Assembly (NCBI GenBank): GCA_005787665.1
Contig: SYAB01000284.1
Span: 1-6,422, forward strand
Source of the DNA: Actinomycetota bacterium
GTDB taxonomy: Bacteria; Actinomycetota; Actinomycetes; Mycobacteriales; Mycobacteriaceae
Reading direction: 5' to 3'
Length of the DNA stretch: 6,422 nt
In this document: one piece after another, positions 1 to 5,762 of the stretch
Position numbering within the stretch: position 1 is the first letter of the stretch
How the letters are laid out: the number at the start of each line of letters is the position of its first letter
Program-made: the position numbers and the translations under genes
The notes under the pieces: generated by a model
What the model saw: only the letters and a program-made list of their open reading frames with translations
Databases searched by the model: none
Told to the model about the DNA's origin: nothing

Positions 1-1510
1 GAGATCGACCTGGTTGCCGTCCGCATCGACCGCGTAGAGGTGCGGCAGCGACAGCGTCGCGATCTGCGGCCCGACCCGGGCGACGTAGGAGTCCCAGGTC
101 TCGTAGGTGCGGTAGGCGGTGATGGTGGAGCCGCCCCAGGGGCGCCTCAGCAGGGCGTCCGCCTCGCCGTCGAGGTAGGCGTCCCCGTCCTTGGTCACCG
201 GGGTCTCGGTGTACTGCGGAGCGGGCAGGTTGACCGAACGCTGCAGCACCAGGTAGACGACGCCGTCGACCGCGCGCGAACTCTGGTACCCGCCGTCGAA
301 GACGGTCTGGCTCACCACCGCCGGGGCCGTCCGGTCCGAGACGTCGTAGACGGTCATGGTCGTCTGCGGATTCCACGGCTCCCAGGGTCCCCAGTAAGCC
401 ATCTTCATCGTCGGGCCGTACCAGCCGGAGCCGCTCTGGGTGATCACCGTCAGGCGGTCGCCGGCCAGGTACGAGCCGACCACGTCCCCGGAGAACGTCG
501 ACTCCGAGGCCACGGTCAGGTCGGCGCGCACGATCGTCAAGCGGCCGTTGTGCGCAACGTAGACGTACTCCCCGTCGGTCTCGACGAAATCGGCCTCATC
601 AACCCCGTCGACCTGGGTGTGGGTGTCGGAGACTCCGCCGGCGAGGGCGCCACTGCCGGCGTCCACCTTCAGGTAGTACTCCGGCCAGGGCCCGTACCCG
701 TACACCGGGACGGTCTGCCCGAAGAGCCCGCCGTACTGCTGCTGGGCCAGTTCCAGCAGGTAGGCGTTCAGCTCCGCGTCGGTCAGATAGGCGTCGCCGG
801 ATTCGCCGGTCTGACCGGTGGTCTGTCCGACGCCCAGCGCCGGAAAGATGCTGACCAGCGTGCGACGGACGAGCAGCAGTGCGCCTTCGAGGAATTCGGT
901 GACCGGGTTGGCGGGCAGCCCGGAGAGCCAGTTCGCGGCGGAGTCGAAGAGCGAGTTGACCGCTACCCCGATCGTCGCGACCGGTCGCGCCACACCGGGC
1001 GCCGGACGGCTGGGCCCACAGGAACGTCGGCCGCCAGTCCGCGGGAGTCGGCCTGTAGGCGCTCGCTGCCGGCCGGGGTGCGACGGCCGCGACCGCCGAG
1101 GTTCCGGCGACCGCAGGCACCACCGACGCGGACGGCGGATCGATGCTCGGCGTCACACGATCGGGGCGGTCGAGAGCCGACCGCCGCCCGGGAACCCTGG
1201 TAACGGGGCGCGAGGCCGCGTCCCCGGCTGTCGGGACCTCCGATGCCGCGGCGGCCGCCGGATTCGAGACGGTGGGGGTCGGTCGCGCGCGGCGCGGCGT
1301 CGTGGCGGCGGCCCCGCCGCCCGACGACGATCGCGTTGCTCTGCCCTTGGCGGGCGATCCCGGCTGCCCGGCCTCGGAGGACGACACCGAGGGCGAGTCA
1401 CCGTCGGCGGCATCGGCTGCCGCGGTCCCCGCGGCCTGTGGTCCAGCCAGCGACAACCCCACCGCCACGGCCGCCACTCCGGCTCGCGTGCCACGTCCGA
1501 CCACCGACAT
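1..1510 (-). pseudogene. Secreted beta-propeller domain protein, frameshifted and partial
   Basis: The ATG at 1510 opens a signal peptide (Arg near the N-terminus, hydrophobic GVAAVAVGLSLAG, likely cleavage after AGTAAA) and then a long Ala/Pro/Ser/Thr-rich linker. This frame stays sensible to about ADWRPTFLWAQPSGA (near 1000) and then turns into Arg-rich nonsense ending at 599. A second minus frame is open from 1152 to the left edge and becomes protein-like at about 993: first a helical segment with NWLSGLPANPVTEF, then a propeller start with the family signature TQVDGVDEADFVETDGEYVY (about 541-615), then blades such as YLAGDRLTVI and TMTVYDVSDRTAP. This matches PF09826/COG4880 secreted beta-propeller proteins, whose function is not well established. 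Joining the frames needs one base skipped (extra base in the DNA) or two restored, around 990-1003. A GTG at 993 could start the second part alone, but it has no visible ribosome site and no export signal. It may be a true pseudogene or a sequencing error. The C-terminus lies beyond position 1. Confidence 0.8.
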
Positions 1511-1548
1511 CTGGGTACCCGTTTTCCGCTAATTCCTGAGATTTTGCT

Positions 1549-1565
1549 GTGTTAAGGGTGAACAC
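1549..1565. promoter_or_regulatory. Possible operator dyad GTGTT-N7-AACAC
   Basis: A perfect 5-bp inverted repeat with a 7-bp centre covers the downstream half of the predicted -10 box and the predicted transcription start of the beta-propeller gene. That is where a repressor would act. The arms are short, so chance is a real alternative, and I do not match it to a named regulator. Confidence 0.2.
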
Positions 1566-1591
1566 TAACTGTGCGGCGATGTTGCCGTCAA
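1562..1591 (-). promoter_or_regulatory. Promoter-like sequence for the beta-propeller gene
   Basis: On the minus strand, TTGACG (1591-1586) and TAGTGT (1567-1562) are separated by 18 bp and fit the SigA-type TTGACA / TANNNT pattern. Transcription would start near 1555, giving a leader of about 45 nt before the ATG at 1510. No strong ribosome site sits at the usual distance: AGGA is over 20 nt away and only ACGGG is near. An in-frame TAG at 1531-1529 rules out a start further upstream. Prediction from sequence only. Confidence 0.45.
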
Positions 1592-1611
1592 CGGCGCGGG
1601 CCGGGCGGAGA

Positions 1612-1702
1612 TGGCGGTGGCGGAGGGATTTGAACCCTCGGACGGGGGTTACCCGTCACACGCTTTCGAGGCGTGCTCCTTAGGCCGCTCGGACACGCCA
1701 CC
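1612..1702 (-). tRNA. serX: tRNA-Ser (anticodon CGA)
   Basis: The minus strand folds into a class II tRNA. The acceptor stem is GGTGGCG/CGCCACC with discriminator G. The D arm is TCC/GGA. The anticodon stem is CACGC/GCGTG with loop CTCGAAA, so the anticodon is CGA and it reads UCG codons. The long variable arm (ACGGG/CCCGT) is typical of serine tRNAs, and the T arm is GAGGG/CCCTC with loop TTCAAAT. The CCA end is encoded (1614-1612). The full length is 91 nt, or 88 nt without CCA. The symbol serX follows the M. tuberculosis gene in the same place and is from memory. No clear terminator follows on the minus strand. Confidence 0.96.
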
Positions 1703-1709
1703 GTCGCGA

Positions 1710-1738
1710 ATCTTACGGTCAGCGCCCGACTAGCCCAA
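1710..1738 (-). promoter_or_regulatory. Promoter of the tRNA-Ser gene
   Basis: Minus-strand TTGGGC (1738-1733) and TAAGAT (1715-1710) are spaced exactly 17 bp. The -10 box ends 7 nt before the mature tRNA 5' end at 1702, so transcription would begin almost at the tRNA. The -35 box shares bases with the tadA stop codon (TAG, 1732-1730), so the tRNA has its own promoter inside the end of the gene upstream of it on the same strand. Confidence 0.6.
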
Positions 1739-2200
1739 ATCGCGCCGGCGCGCGAAGAACACGTCCAGCAGGTCGGCGCACTCGGGCGCGAGCACCCCAC
1801 CGCGGACCTGCGGCCGATGTGTCGATCGGCGATCCCGCACCACATCCCACAGCGAGCCCACCGCACCGGTCTTCGGTTCCCAGGCCCCGAACACCAACCG
1901 CCCCACCCGGGCCATCACCAGCGCGCCCGCGCACATCGTGCAGGGTTCGACGGTCACCGCGAGGGTGGCACCCTCCAACCGCCACCCGTCGCCGAGGCGC
2001 GCCGCGGCGGCCCGCAGCGCCAGGATCTCGGCATGTGCGGTCGGATCACCGAGCGCCTCGCGCGCGTTGGCCGCGCGCGCAAGTTCGGTCCCATCGGCGC
2101 CGAACACGACCGCACCGATCGGCACGTCATCGGGTCCGGCCTGCCCCGCGGCGGCGATCGCGGAACGGATCAGGTCCTCGTCTTCGGACGGGCCGCTCAC
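1730..2200 (-). CDS. tadA: tRNA adenosine(34) deaminase TadA
   Basis: A zinc-dependent deaminase of the cytidine/deoxycytidylate deaminase superfamily, 156 aa. In bacteria TadA converts A34 to inosine in tRNA-Arg(ACG), which lets one tRNA read CGU, CGC and CGA. The two zinc motifs are intact: HAE at residues 56-58 (His ligand and catalytic Glu, within DPTAHAEI) and PCTMC at 86-90 (Cys87 and Cys90 ligands, within VEPCTMCAGA). The VPIGAVVF segment near residue 27 and the GAWEPKTGAVGS segment are also typical of TadA. The GTG start overlaps the stop of the upstream gene as GTGA (2200-2197), which implies translational coupling. Its reading frame stays open far upstream, but that upstream part is only a shadow of the neighbouring gene. 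Length fits the family (about 150-165 aa). Some annotations name such proteins cytidine/deoxycytidylate deaminases, but the motif context favours TadA. Confidence 0.93.
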   Translation of the reverse strand: MSGPSEDEDLIRSAIAAAGQAGPDDVPIGAVVFGADGTELARAANAREALGDPTAHAEILALRAAAARLGDGWRLEGATLAVTVEPCTMCAGALVMARVGRLVFGAWEPKTGAVGSLWDVVRDRRSTHRPQVRGGVLAPECADLLDVFFARRRDLG

Positions 2201-2715
2201 CGCTCGAGACGGTCGAGGATCGCCGCGAGTTCGTCGGCGAAACCCATCTCCCGCGCAATCCGGCCGATCTGCTCGTCGGCGTACAGGTCGGTCTCGGAGA
2301 GGATGACCCCGAGCACCGCATCGGACAGTCCTACATCGGCGAGCACCCCCAGGTCGCCTTCCTCGAACGGGTCGGCGTCCTCGAGGTCCTCGGTCGCGAT
2401 ATCGGCGTCCAGCTTCTCCAGCGCCTCGGCGGCGATGTCGTAGTCCAGGGCCGCGGTGGCGTCGGAGAGCAGCAACCGCGTTCCCGACGGGGCGGGACGC
2501 ACGATAAGGAAGAACTCGTCGTCGATGTCGAGCAAGCCGAACACCGCCCCGGCACTGCGCAGTTCCCGTAATTCGGTCTCGGCGGCGGCGAGGCTGGTCA
2601 GGGACTGGGCGCTCAGCGGGGAACAGCGCCAGGTCACGCCCTCCCGGACCACGGCCACGGCGAAACCGAACGGGGTCTCCCCCGATCCGGGCGCCGGTGC
2701 TCGCTGTGCCTCCAT
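2197..2715 (-). CDS. TadA-associated acidic protein of unknown function
   Basis: A 172-aa protein with no signal peptide or membrane segment. It resembles the actinobacterial family annotated 'tRNA adenosine deaminase-associated protein' (Rv3753c-like). An N-terminal part (FGFAVAVVREG, WRCSPL) is followed by a beta-rich region (AVFGLLDIDDEFFLIVR, then TRLLLSDATAALDYDIA) and a strongly acidic central stretch (about residues 95-125). The helical C-terminus (LSDAVLGVILSETDLYADEQ, then IGRIAREMGFADELAAIL) looks like a compact alpha-helical domain. It lies directly before tadA with a 4-base GTGA overlap, so the two are probably made in step. A role in assisting or regulating TadA is inferred from this linkage only. 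The ATG at 2715 is preceded by TAGGG at a usable distance and also by a -10-like TAGCGT, so it could be leaderless. Confidence 0.85.
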   Translation of the reverse strand: MEAQRAPAPGSGETPFGFAVAVVREGVTWRCSPLSAQSLTSLAAAETELRELRSAGAVFGLLDIDDEFFLIVRPAPSGTRLLLSDATAALDYDIAAEALEKLDADIATEDLEDADPFEEGDLGVLADVGLSDAVLGVILSETDLYADEQIGRIAREMGFADELAAILDRLER

Positions 2716-2723
2716 GGCGCCCT

Positions 2724-2729
2724 ACGCTA
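2724..2729 (-). promoter_or_regulatory. Possible -10 box for a leaderless tadA operon transcript
   Basis: TAGCGT on the minus strand fits TANNNT and ends 8 bp before the ATG at 2715. Transcription could therefore begin at or next to the start codon, as is common in mycobacteria. The -35 region is weak (TGGTCA at 2753-2748, 18 bp away). Confidence 0.35.
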
Positions 2730-2805
2730 GTCGCCGACCAGGCCAGTTGACCAGCTGACCGCGAGGCTGGCGGGGTCCGGCGCGTGGGTGTGCCAACCTG
2801 GAAAC

Positions 2806-3765
2806 GTGACCAAGACACCCGTGTGCGTGCTCGGGCTGGGACTGATCGGCGGGTCGGTGTTGCGCGCGGCGGCAGCTGCGGGGCGGGAGGCGTTCGGCTA
2901 CAACCGTTCCCCCGCAGCAGTCCGGGCGGCCGGCGCGGAGGGTTTCTCGGTCAGTTCCGATCTCACCGAGGTATTGACCTGGGCCGCGGACCGGAACGCC
3001 CTGATCGTTCTCGCGGTTCCGATGCCGGCGGTCTCCCAGCTGCTCGGTCACATCGTGGCGGTGGCCCCGCGGTGCCCGCTGACCGACGTCATCAGCGTCA
3101 AGGGCGCGGTACTCGAAGACGTGCGCGCGGCGGGCCTGCTGGAGCGCTACGTCGGCGGTCACCCGATGGCCGGCACCGCGCACTCCGGCTGGGCGGCCGG
3201 AAACGCCGCGCTGTTCCGCGGGGCCCCGTGGGTGGTCAGTGTGGACGACCACGTCGATCCGGAGATCTGGTCGGAGGTCATGCGGCTCGCCCTGGACTGC
3301 GGCGCCGTCGTGGTGCCGGCCCGTTCCGGGGAACACGACCTGGCCGCGGCGAGCATCTCGCACCTGCCACACCTGCTCGCCGAGACGTTGGCCACCATCG
3401 CCGGCGACGTTCCGCTGGCCTTCGCGCTGGCCGCCGGTTCGTTCCGCGACGGCACCCGGGTGGCCGGCACCGCACCGGATCTGGTCCGCGCCATGTGCGA
3501 GGCCAACGCCGATCAGCTCGTCCCCGCCCTCGACCACGCTCTGGAGGTACTGGGCCGGGCTCGGGAGTCGCTGGCCGACAGGGGCTCGGTGGCCGAACTC
3601 GTGGAGGCCGGGCATGCCGCCCGGGTCCGCTTCGAGAGCTTTTCGCGGCCCGACGTCGTCGCCACCGAGATCGGCGAACCGAACTGGCGTGCCGAACTCG
3701 CCGCCGCCGGGCGGGCCGGCGCCGTGATCAGATCCGCTCTGCCAGGCCCGGATAGTCGACGATGA
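2806..3765 (+). CDS. tyrA: Prephenate/arogenate dehydrogenase TyrA
   Basis: Carries out the oxidative decarboxylation step of tyrosine synthesis: prephenate to 4-hydroxyphenylpyruvate, or arogenate to tyrosine. Residues 6-17 ([12 protein letters not shown]) form the Rossmann nucleotide-binding loop. Also visible are DVISVKG (94-100), [12 protein letters not shown] (117-128) with the catalytic-region His119, and EHD (176-178) and SHLPH (185-189) of the helical dimerisation domain. The chain ends at residue 319 with no C-terminal ACT domain, so tyrosine feedback through ACT is not expected. I chose GTG at 2806 because it puts the Rossmann strand right at the N-terminus and GGAAAC lies just before it. 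GTG at 2788 would add six residues. The end of strand beta2 reads GYNRS rather than an acidic residue, which bears on NAD versus NADP use. It is divergent from the tadA pair, and its last 38 bp overlap the end of the opposite-strand gene. Confidence 0.93.
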   Translation: MTKTPVCVLGLGLIGGSVLRAAAAAGREAFGYNRSPAAVRAAGAEGFSVSSDLTEVLTWAADRNALIVLAVPMPAVSQLLGHIVAVAPRCPLTDVISVKGAVLEDVRAAGLLERYVGGHPMAGTAHSGWAAGNAALFRGAPWVVSVDDHVDPEIWSEVMRLALDCGAVVVPARSGEHDLAAASISHLPHLLAETLATIAGDVPLAFALAAGSFRDGTRVAGTAPDLVRAMCEANADQLVPALDHALEVLGRARESLADRGSVAELVEAGHAARVRFESFSRPDVVATEIGEPNWRAELAAAGRAGAVIRSALPGPDSRR

Positions 3766-4321
3766 AACCGTCGTCGTCGACGACGATGGTGGTGTCGGCG
3801 ACCGGCGAGTTCAGTCTGATGCCCTCACCGCCGAAGCTGGTGTAGGCGATCGTCGCGGGGCTGATCGTCAGTTCGGGCAGGTAGACGTAGGCGACCTGGA
3901 CGCGCAGCGACTCCGCGGTGCGGTGCAGGCCGGTACGGCGGATCGGCAGCGCGTTGAAGAAGGGGCTGAACACGACGTCCACGTCCAGCGCGCCGTCGAA
4001 GGCTTCCCGCGACTCACCCTCGTGGTCGGTGATCAACCACATGTTCTCCTCGTCGCGCGCCAGTGACACCTGCCGGTCCCGCTCGGCGACACTGACGTTC
4101 AGCGAGAGCCGGTTGGTGGCGCCGGTGTCATCGGTCACCAGGTCATAGGAGGCGCTGAAGGCCGGGTTGGCGGCGGTGGCTGCCGCGACGATCCGGCCGT
4201 GGGCCCTGATCCGGTTACCGGACAGTTGGACGCGGGCCGACTCGATCCGCGACAGGTCCTGGGAGCGCCAGGTCAGAATCGCGGGCCACTCCCGCTTACC
4301 GGCACCCTCGGCTGTAGTCAC
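3728..4321 (-). CDS. Putative glycolipid-binding protein (DUF1089, PF06475)
   Basis: A 197-aa protein without a signal peptide or membrane helix, matching the Glycolipid_bind/DUF1089 family in length and motifs. Visible motifs are [17 protein letters not shown] (15-31), [20 protein letters not shown] (57-76), the hallmark [17 protein letters not shown] (113-129), [13 protein letters not shown] (143-155) and the C-terminal [12 protein letters not shown] (182-193). The family name comes from a structure with a lipocalin-like beta-barrel; the natural ligand is unknown. GTG at 4321 is preferred: it overlaps the proZ stop as GTGA and has GGAGG four bases upstream. GTG at 4324 is in frame but too close to that site. 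It is the last gene of the proVWZ operon and the homologue of Rv3755c (from memory). A link to transport is inferred from operon position only. Its 3' end overlaps the tyrA 3' end. Confidence 0.88.
   Translation of the reverse strand: MTTAEGAGKREWPAILTWRSQDLSRIESARVQLSGNRIRAHGRIVAAATAANPAFSASYDLVTDDTGATNRLSLNVSVAERDRQVSLARDEENMWLITDHEGESREAFDGALDVDVVFSPFFNALPIRRTGLHRTAESLRVQVAYVYLPELTISPATIAYTSFGGEGIRLNSPVADTTIVVDDDGFIVDYPGLAERI
3767..3790. repeat. 24-bp near-perfect palindrome just after the tyrA stop
   Basis: Positions 3771-3786 (TCGTCGTCGACGACGA) are a perfect palindrome. The flanks ACCG and TGGT extend it to 24 bp with one G-T wobble. It begins 2 nt after the tyrA stop, so tyrA mRNA could form a roughly 10-bp hairpin there. 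No T-run follows. It also encodes the VVDDDG segment of the convergent gene, so repeated Val/Asp codons alone may explain it. A weak terminator or 3'-end stabiliser for tyrA is possible but unproven. Confidence 0.35.
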
Positions 4322-5094
4322 CACCCCTCCACCGTAGGGGACGCCCGGCCGCCGTCGTAGCCGGGATTCCGGGCCCCCGTCCCGGCCGCCAACCGAACCT
4401 CGTCGTCGAGCAACGGCTGGGGCAGGCGCCGCCGGAGACGACCCGTTCCCGGAACCGAGGCCCACACCGCGACCGCGAGTATCCCGTCGAGCAGCAACGC
4501 CAGCACCGTGACCAGGAGCGCTCCCACCAGGGCAAGGTAGAACTGCCGCACCTTGATGCCGTCGATCAGGTAGCGGCCCAGCCCGCCCAGGCTCGCGTAG
4601 GCCGCCACCGTCGCCGTGGCCACCACCTGCAAGGTGGCCGTGCGCAGGCCACCGAGGATCAGCGGCATCGCGTTGGGAATCTCCACCCGGGTCAGCACCC
4701 GCCGTTCGGACATCCCCATCGCCCGCGCGGCGTCGGTCAGTTTCGGGTCGACGTTGGCGACGCCGGCGTAGGTTCCGGCCAGCAGAGGCGGAACTCCCAA
4801 CAGGGTCAGGGCCACAGTCGGCGGTAGCAGGCCCAGACCCCACAGCAGCACACCGAGCAGCAGGACCCCGAGGGTGGGCAGCGCCCGCAACGCGTTGACG
4901 GAGGTGACCACCAGGAAGGAACCCCGGCCGGTGTGTCCGATCAGCAGGCCGATCGGGATCGCGATGAGTGCGGAGACCGCGACGGCGATCCCGGTGTACT
5001 GCAGATGTTCGGCGATGCGGGCACCGAGTCCGGCCTTGCCTTGCCAATTCTCGGCCGTGACGATGAAGTCGAGGGCCTGTTGCAGGAAATTCAC
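4318..5094 (-). CDS. proZ: Osmolyte ABC transporter permease ProZ
   Basis: An integral-membrane permease of the OpuC/ProVWZ type importing glycine betaine, proline betaine, choline or similar osmolytes, 258 aa. It has about five or six hydrophobic segments, including TGIAVAVSALIAIPIGLLIG (34-53) and FLALVGALL-like segments near the end (FYLALVGALLVTVLALLLDG, 185-204). The EAA loop that touches the ATPase is at about residues 119-140 (LTDAARAMG then VEIPNAMP). The SLGGLGRYLIDGI segment is typical of OpuCB/OpuCD-type permeases. The GTG start overlaps the proW stop as GTGA (5094-5091), with AAGGCGG a few bases upstream. About 45 residues after the last helix (from ~215) form a polar tail, so the chain is somewhat longer than usual for the family. 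The substrate cannot be told from the permease. Confidence 0.92.
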   Translation of the reverse strand: MNFLQQALDFIVTAENWQGKAGLGARIAEHLQYTGIAVAVSALIAIPIGLLIGHTGRGSFLVVTSVNALRALPTLGVLLLGVLLWGLGLLPPTVALTLLGVPPLLAGTYAGVANVDPKLTDAARAMGMSERRVLTRVEIPNAMPLILGGLRTATLQVVATATVAAYASLGGLGRYLIDGIKVRQFYLALVGALLVTVLALLLDGILAVAVWASVPGTGRLRRRLPQPLLDDEVRLAAGTGARNPGYDGGRASPTVEGW

Positions 5095-5756
5095 GCGGCC
5101 GCCTTCGCCGGCGCACGGCGCGGCGCGCTGCGGGTCCAGGGTGTGATCAGCCGGCCGGCAAGCAGGATGAGGACGTCGACGATCACCGCCAGCACGAAGG
5201 TGGCGATGATCCCGGCGACGATCTGATCACTCTTGTCGGCCTGATACCCCTCGGTGAACCACGTTCCCAGCCCACCGATTCCGATCACCGAACCCACCGC
5301 CACCATGGAGATGTTCGTCACGGCGACCACCCGCAAGCCCGCGGTGAGCACCGGGACCGACAGCGGCAGTTCAACTTTGAGCAACTGGCCGATTCGGGTG
5401 TAGCCGACCGCGGCGGCGGCGTCGCGGACGGCGGCCGGGACGGCGTCGAGCGCCTCCGGGACCGCCCGCACCAGCAGTGCGGTGGCGTAGAGCGTGAGCG
5501 CGACGATGACGTTGGCCTCGTCGAGGATGCGGGTCGGGATGATCAGCGGCAGCACCACGAACAACGCCAACGAGGGGATGGTGAAGATGATGCTGGCCGC
5601 CAGGGTGGTCAGCCGCCGCAGCGTGGCGTGCCGCCAGACCAGCGCGCCCAGGGGCACCGCGATCAGCAAGCCCAGCACCACCGGGATGAGCGAGAGCCGA
5701 AGGTGGATGAGCGCCAGCGCCCAGGCCTTGTCGAGGTGGGTGAGCAGATAATGCAC
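5091..5756 (-). CDS. proW: Osmolyte ABC transporter permease ProW
   Basis: Second permease of the importer, 221 aa, pairing with ProZ as a heterodimer. Hydrophobic segments include LSLIPVVLGLLIAVPLGALV (21-40), IIFTIPSLALFVVLPLIIP (56-74) and VAGIIATFVLAVIVDVLILL (180-199). The IFTIPSLALF segment is a strong marker of OpuC-type permeases. The EAA loop is at 112-131 (DAAAAVG through VELP), followed by VVAVTNISMVAVGSVIGIGG (143-162). The chain ends in a basic, Ala/Pro-rich tail. GTG at 5756 is the start, 6 nt after the proV stop, with GAGGAAG inside the proV end serving as a somewhat distant ribosome site. It ends by a GTGA overlap with proZ. Confidence 0.93.
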   Translation of the reverse strand: MHYLLTHLDKAWALALIHLRLSLIPVVLGLLIAVPLGALVWRHATLRRLTTLAASIIFTIPSLALFVVLPLIIPTRILDEANVIVALTLYATALLVRAVPEALDAVPAAVRDAAAAVGYTRIGQLLKVELPLSVPVLTAGLRVVAVTNISMVAVGSVIGIGGLGTWFTEGYQADKSDQIVAGIIATFVLAVIVDVLILLAGRLITPWTRSAPRRAPAKAAA

Positions 5757-5762
5757 GGGATG

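Noticed and set aside
599..1000. Continuation of the ATG-1510 frame to its own stop at 599
   Set aside because: It is Arg/Pro-rich without motifs, while the neighbouring frame encodes recognisable PF09826 sequence over the same bases. I treat it as out-of-frame read-through after the indel.
985..1000. Programmed ribosomal frameshift as explanation of the split beta-propeller gene
   Set aside because: No slippery run or downstream pseudoknot is evident, and no such case is known to me for this family. An indel or sequence error is simpler.
40..1203. 387-aa plus-strand open frame
   Set aside because: It is antisense to the beta-propeller gene, has Arg/Gly/Val-rich low-complexity composition and no family motif. 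High-GC shadow.
1592..1611. GC-rich stretch after the tRNA as an intrinsic terminator
   Set aside because: Only short self-complementary bits (CCGGCC), no stable stem and no T-run.
1730..2818. 362-aa single open frame covering tadA and upstream sequence
   Set aside because: The part above 2200 is Arg/Gly-rich nonsense antiparallel to no motif and overlaps the well-supported TadA-associated gene in another frame. TadA starts at GTG 2200.
2722..3615. 297-aa minus-strand frame opposite tyrA
   Set aside because: His/Arg/Gly-rich antisense shadow. tyrA motifs are strong on the plus strand.
2784..3755. 323-aa plus-strand frame overlapping tyrA
   Set aside because: It is a frame shadow of tyrA with Arg/Gly-rich composition and no motifs.
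3728..5116. 462-aa single open frame fusing DUF1089 with upstream sequence
   Set aside because: The portion above 4321 is a shadow of proZ. The DUF1089 motifs begin just after GTG 4321, which has a ribosome site and GTGA overlap.
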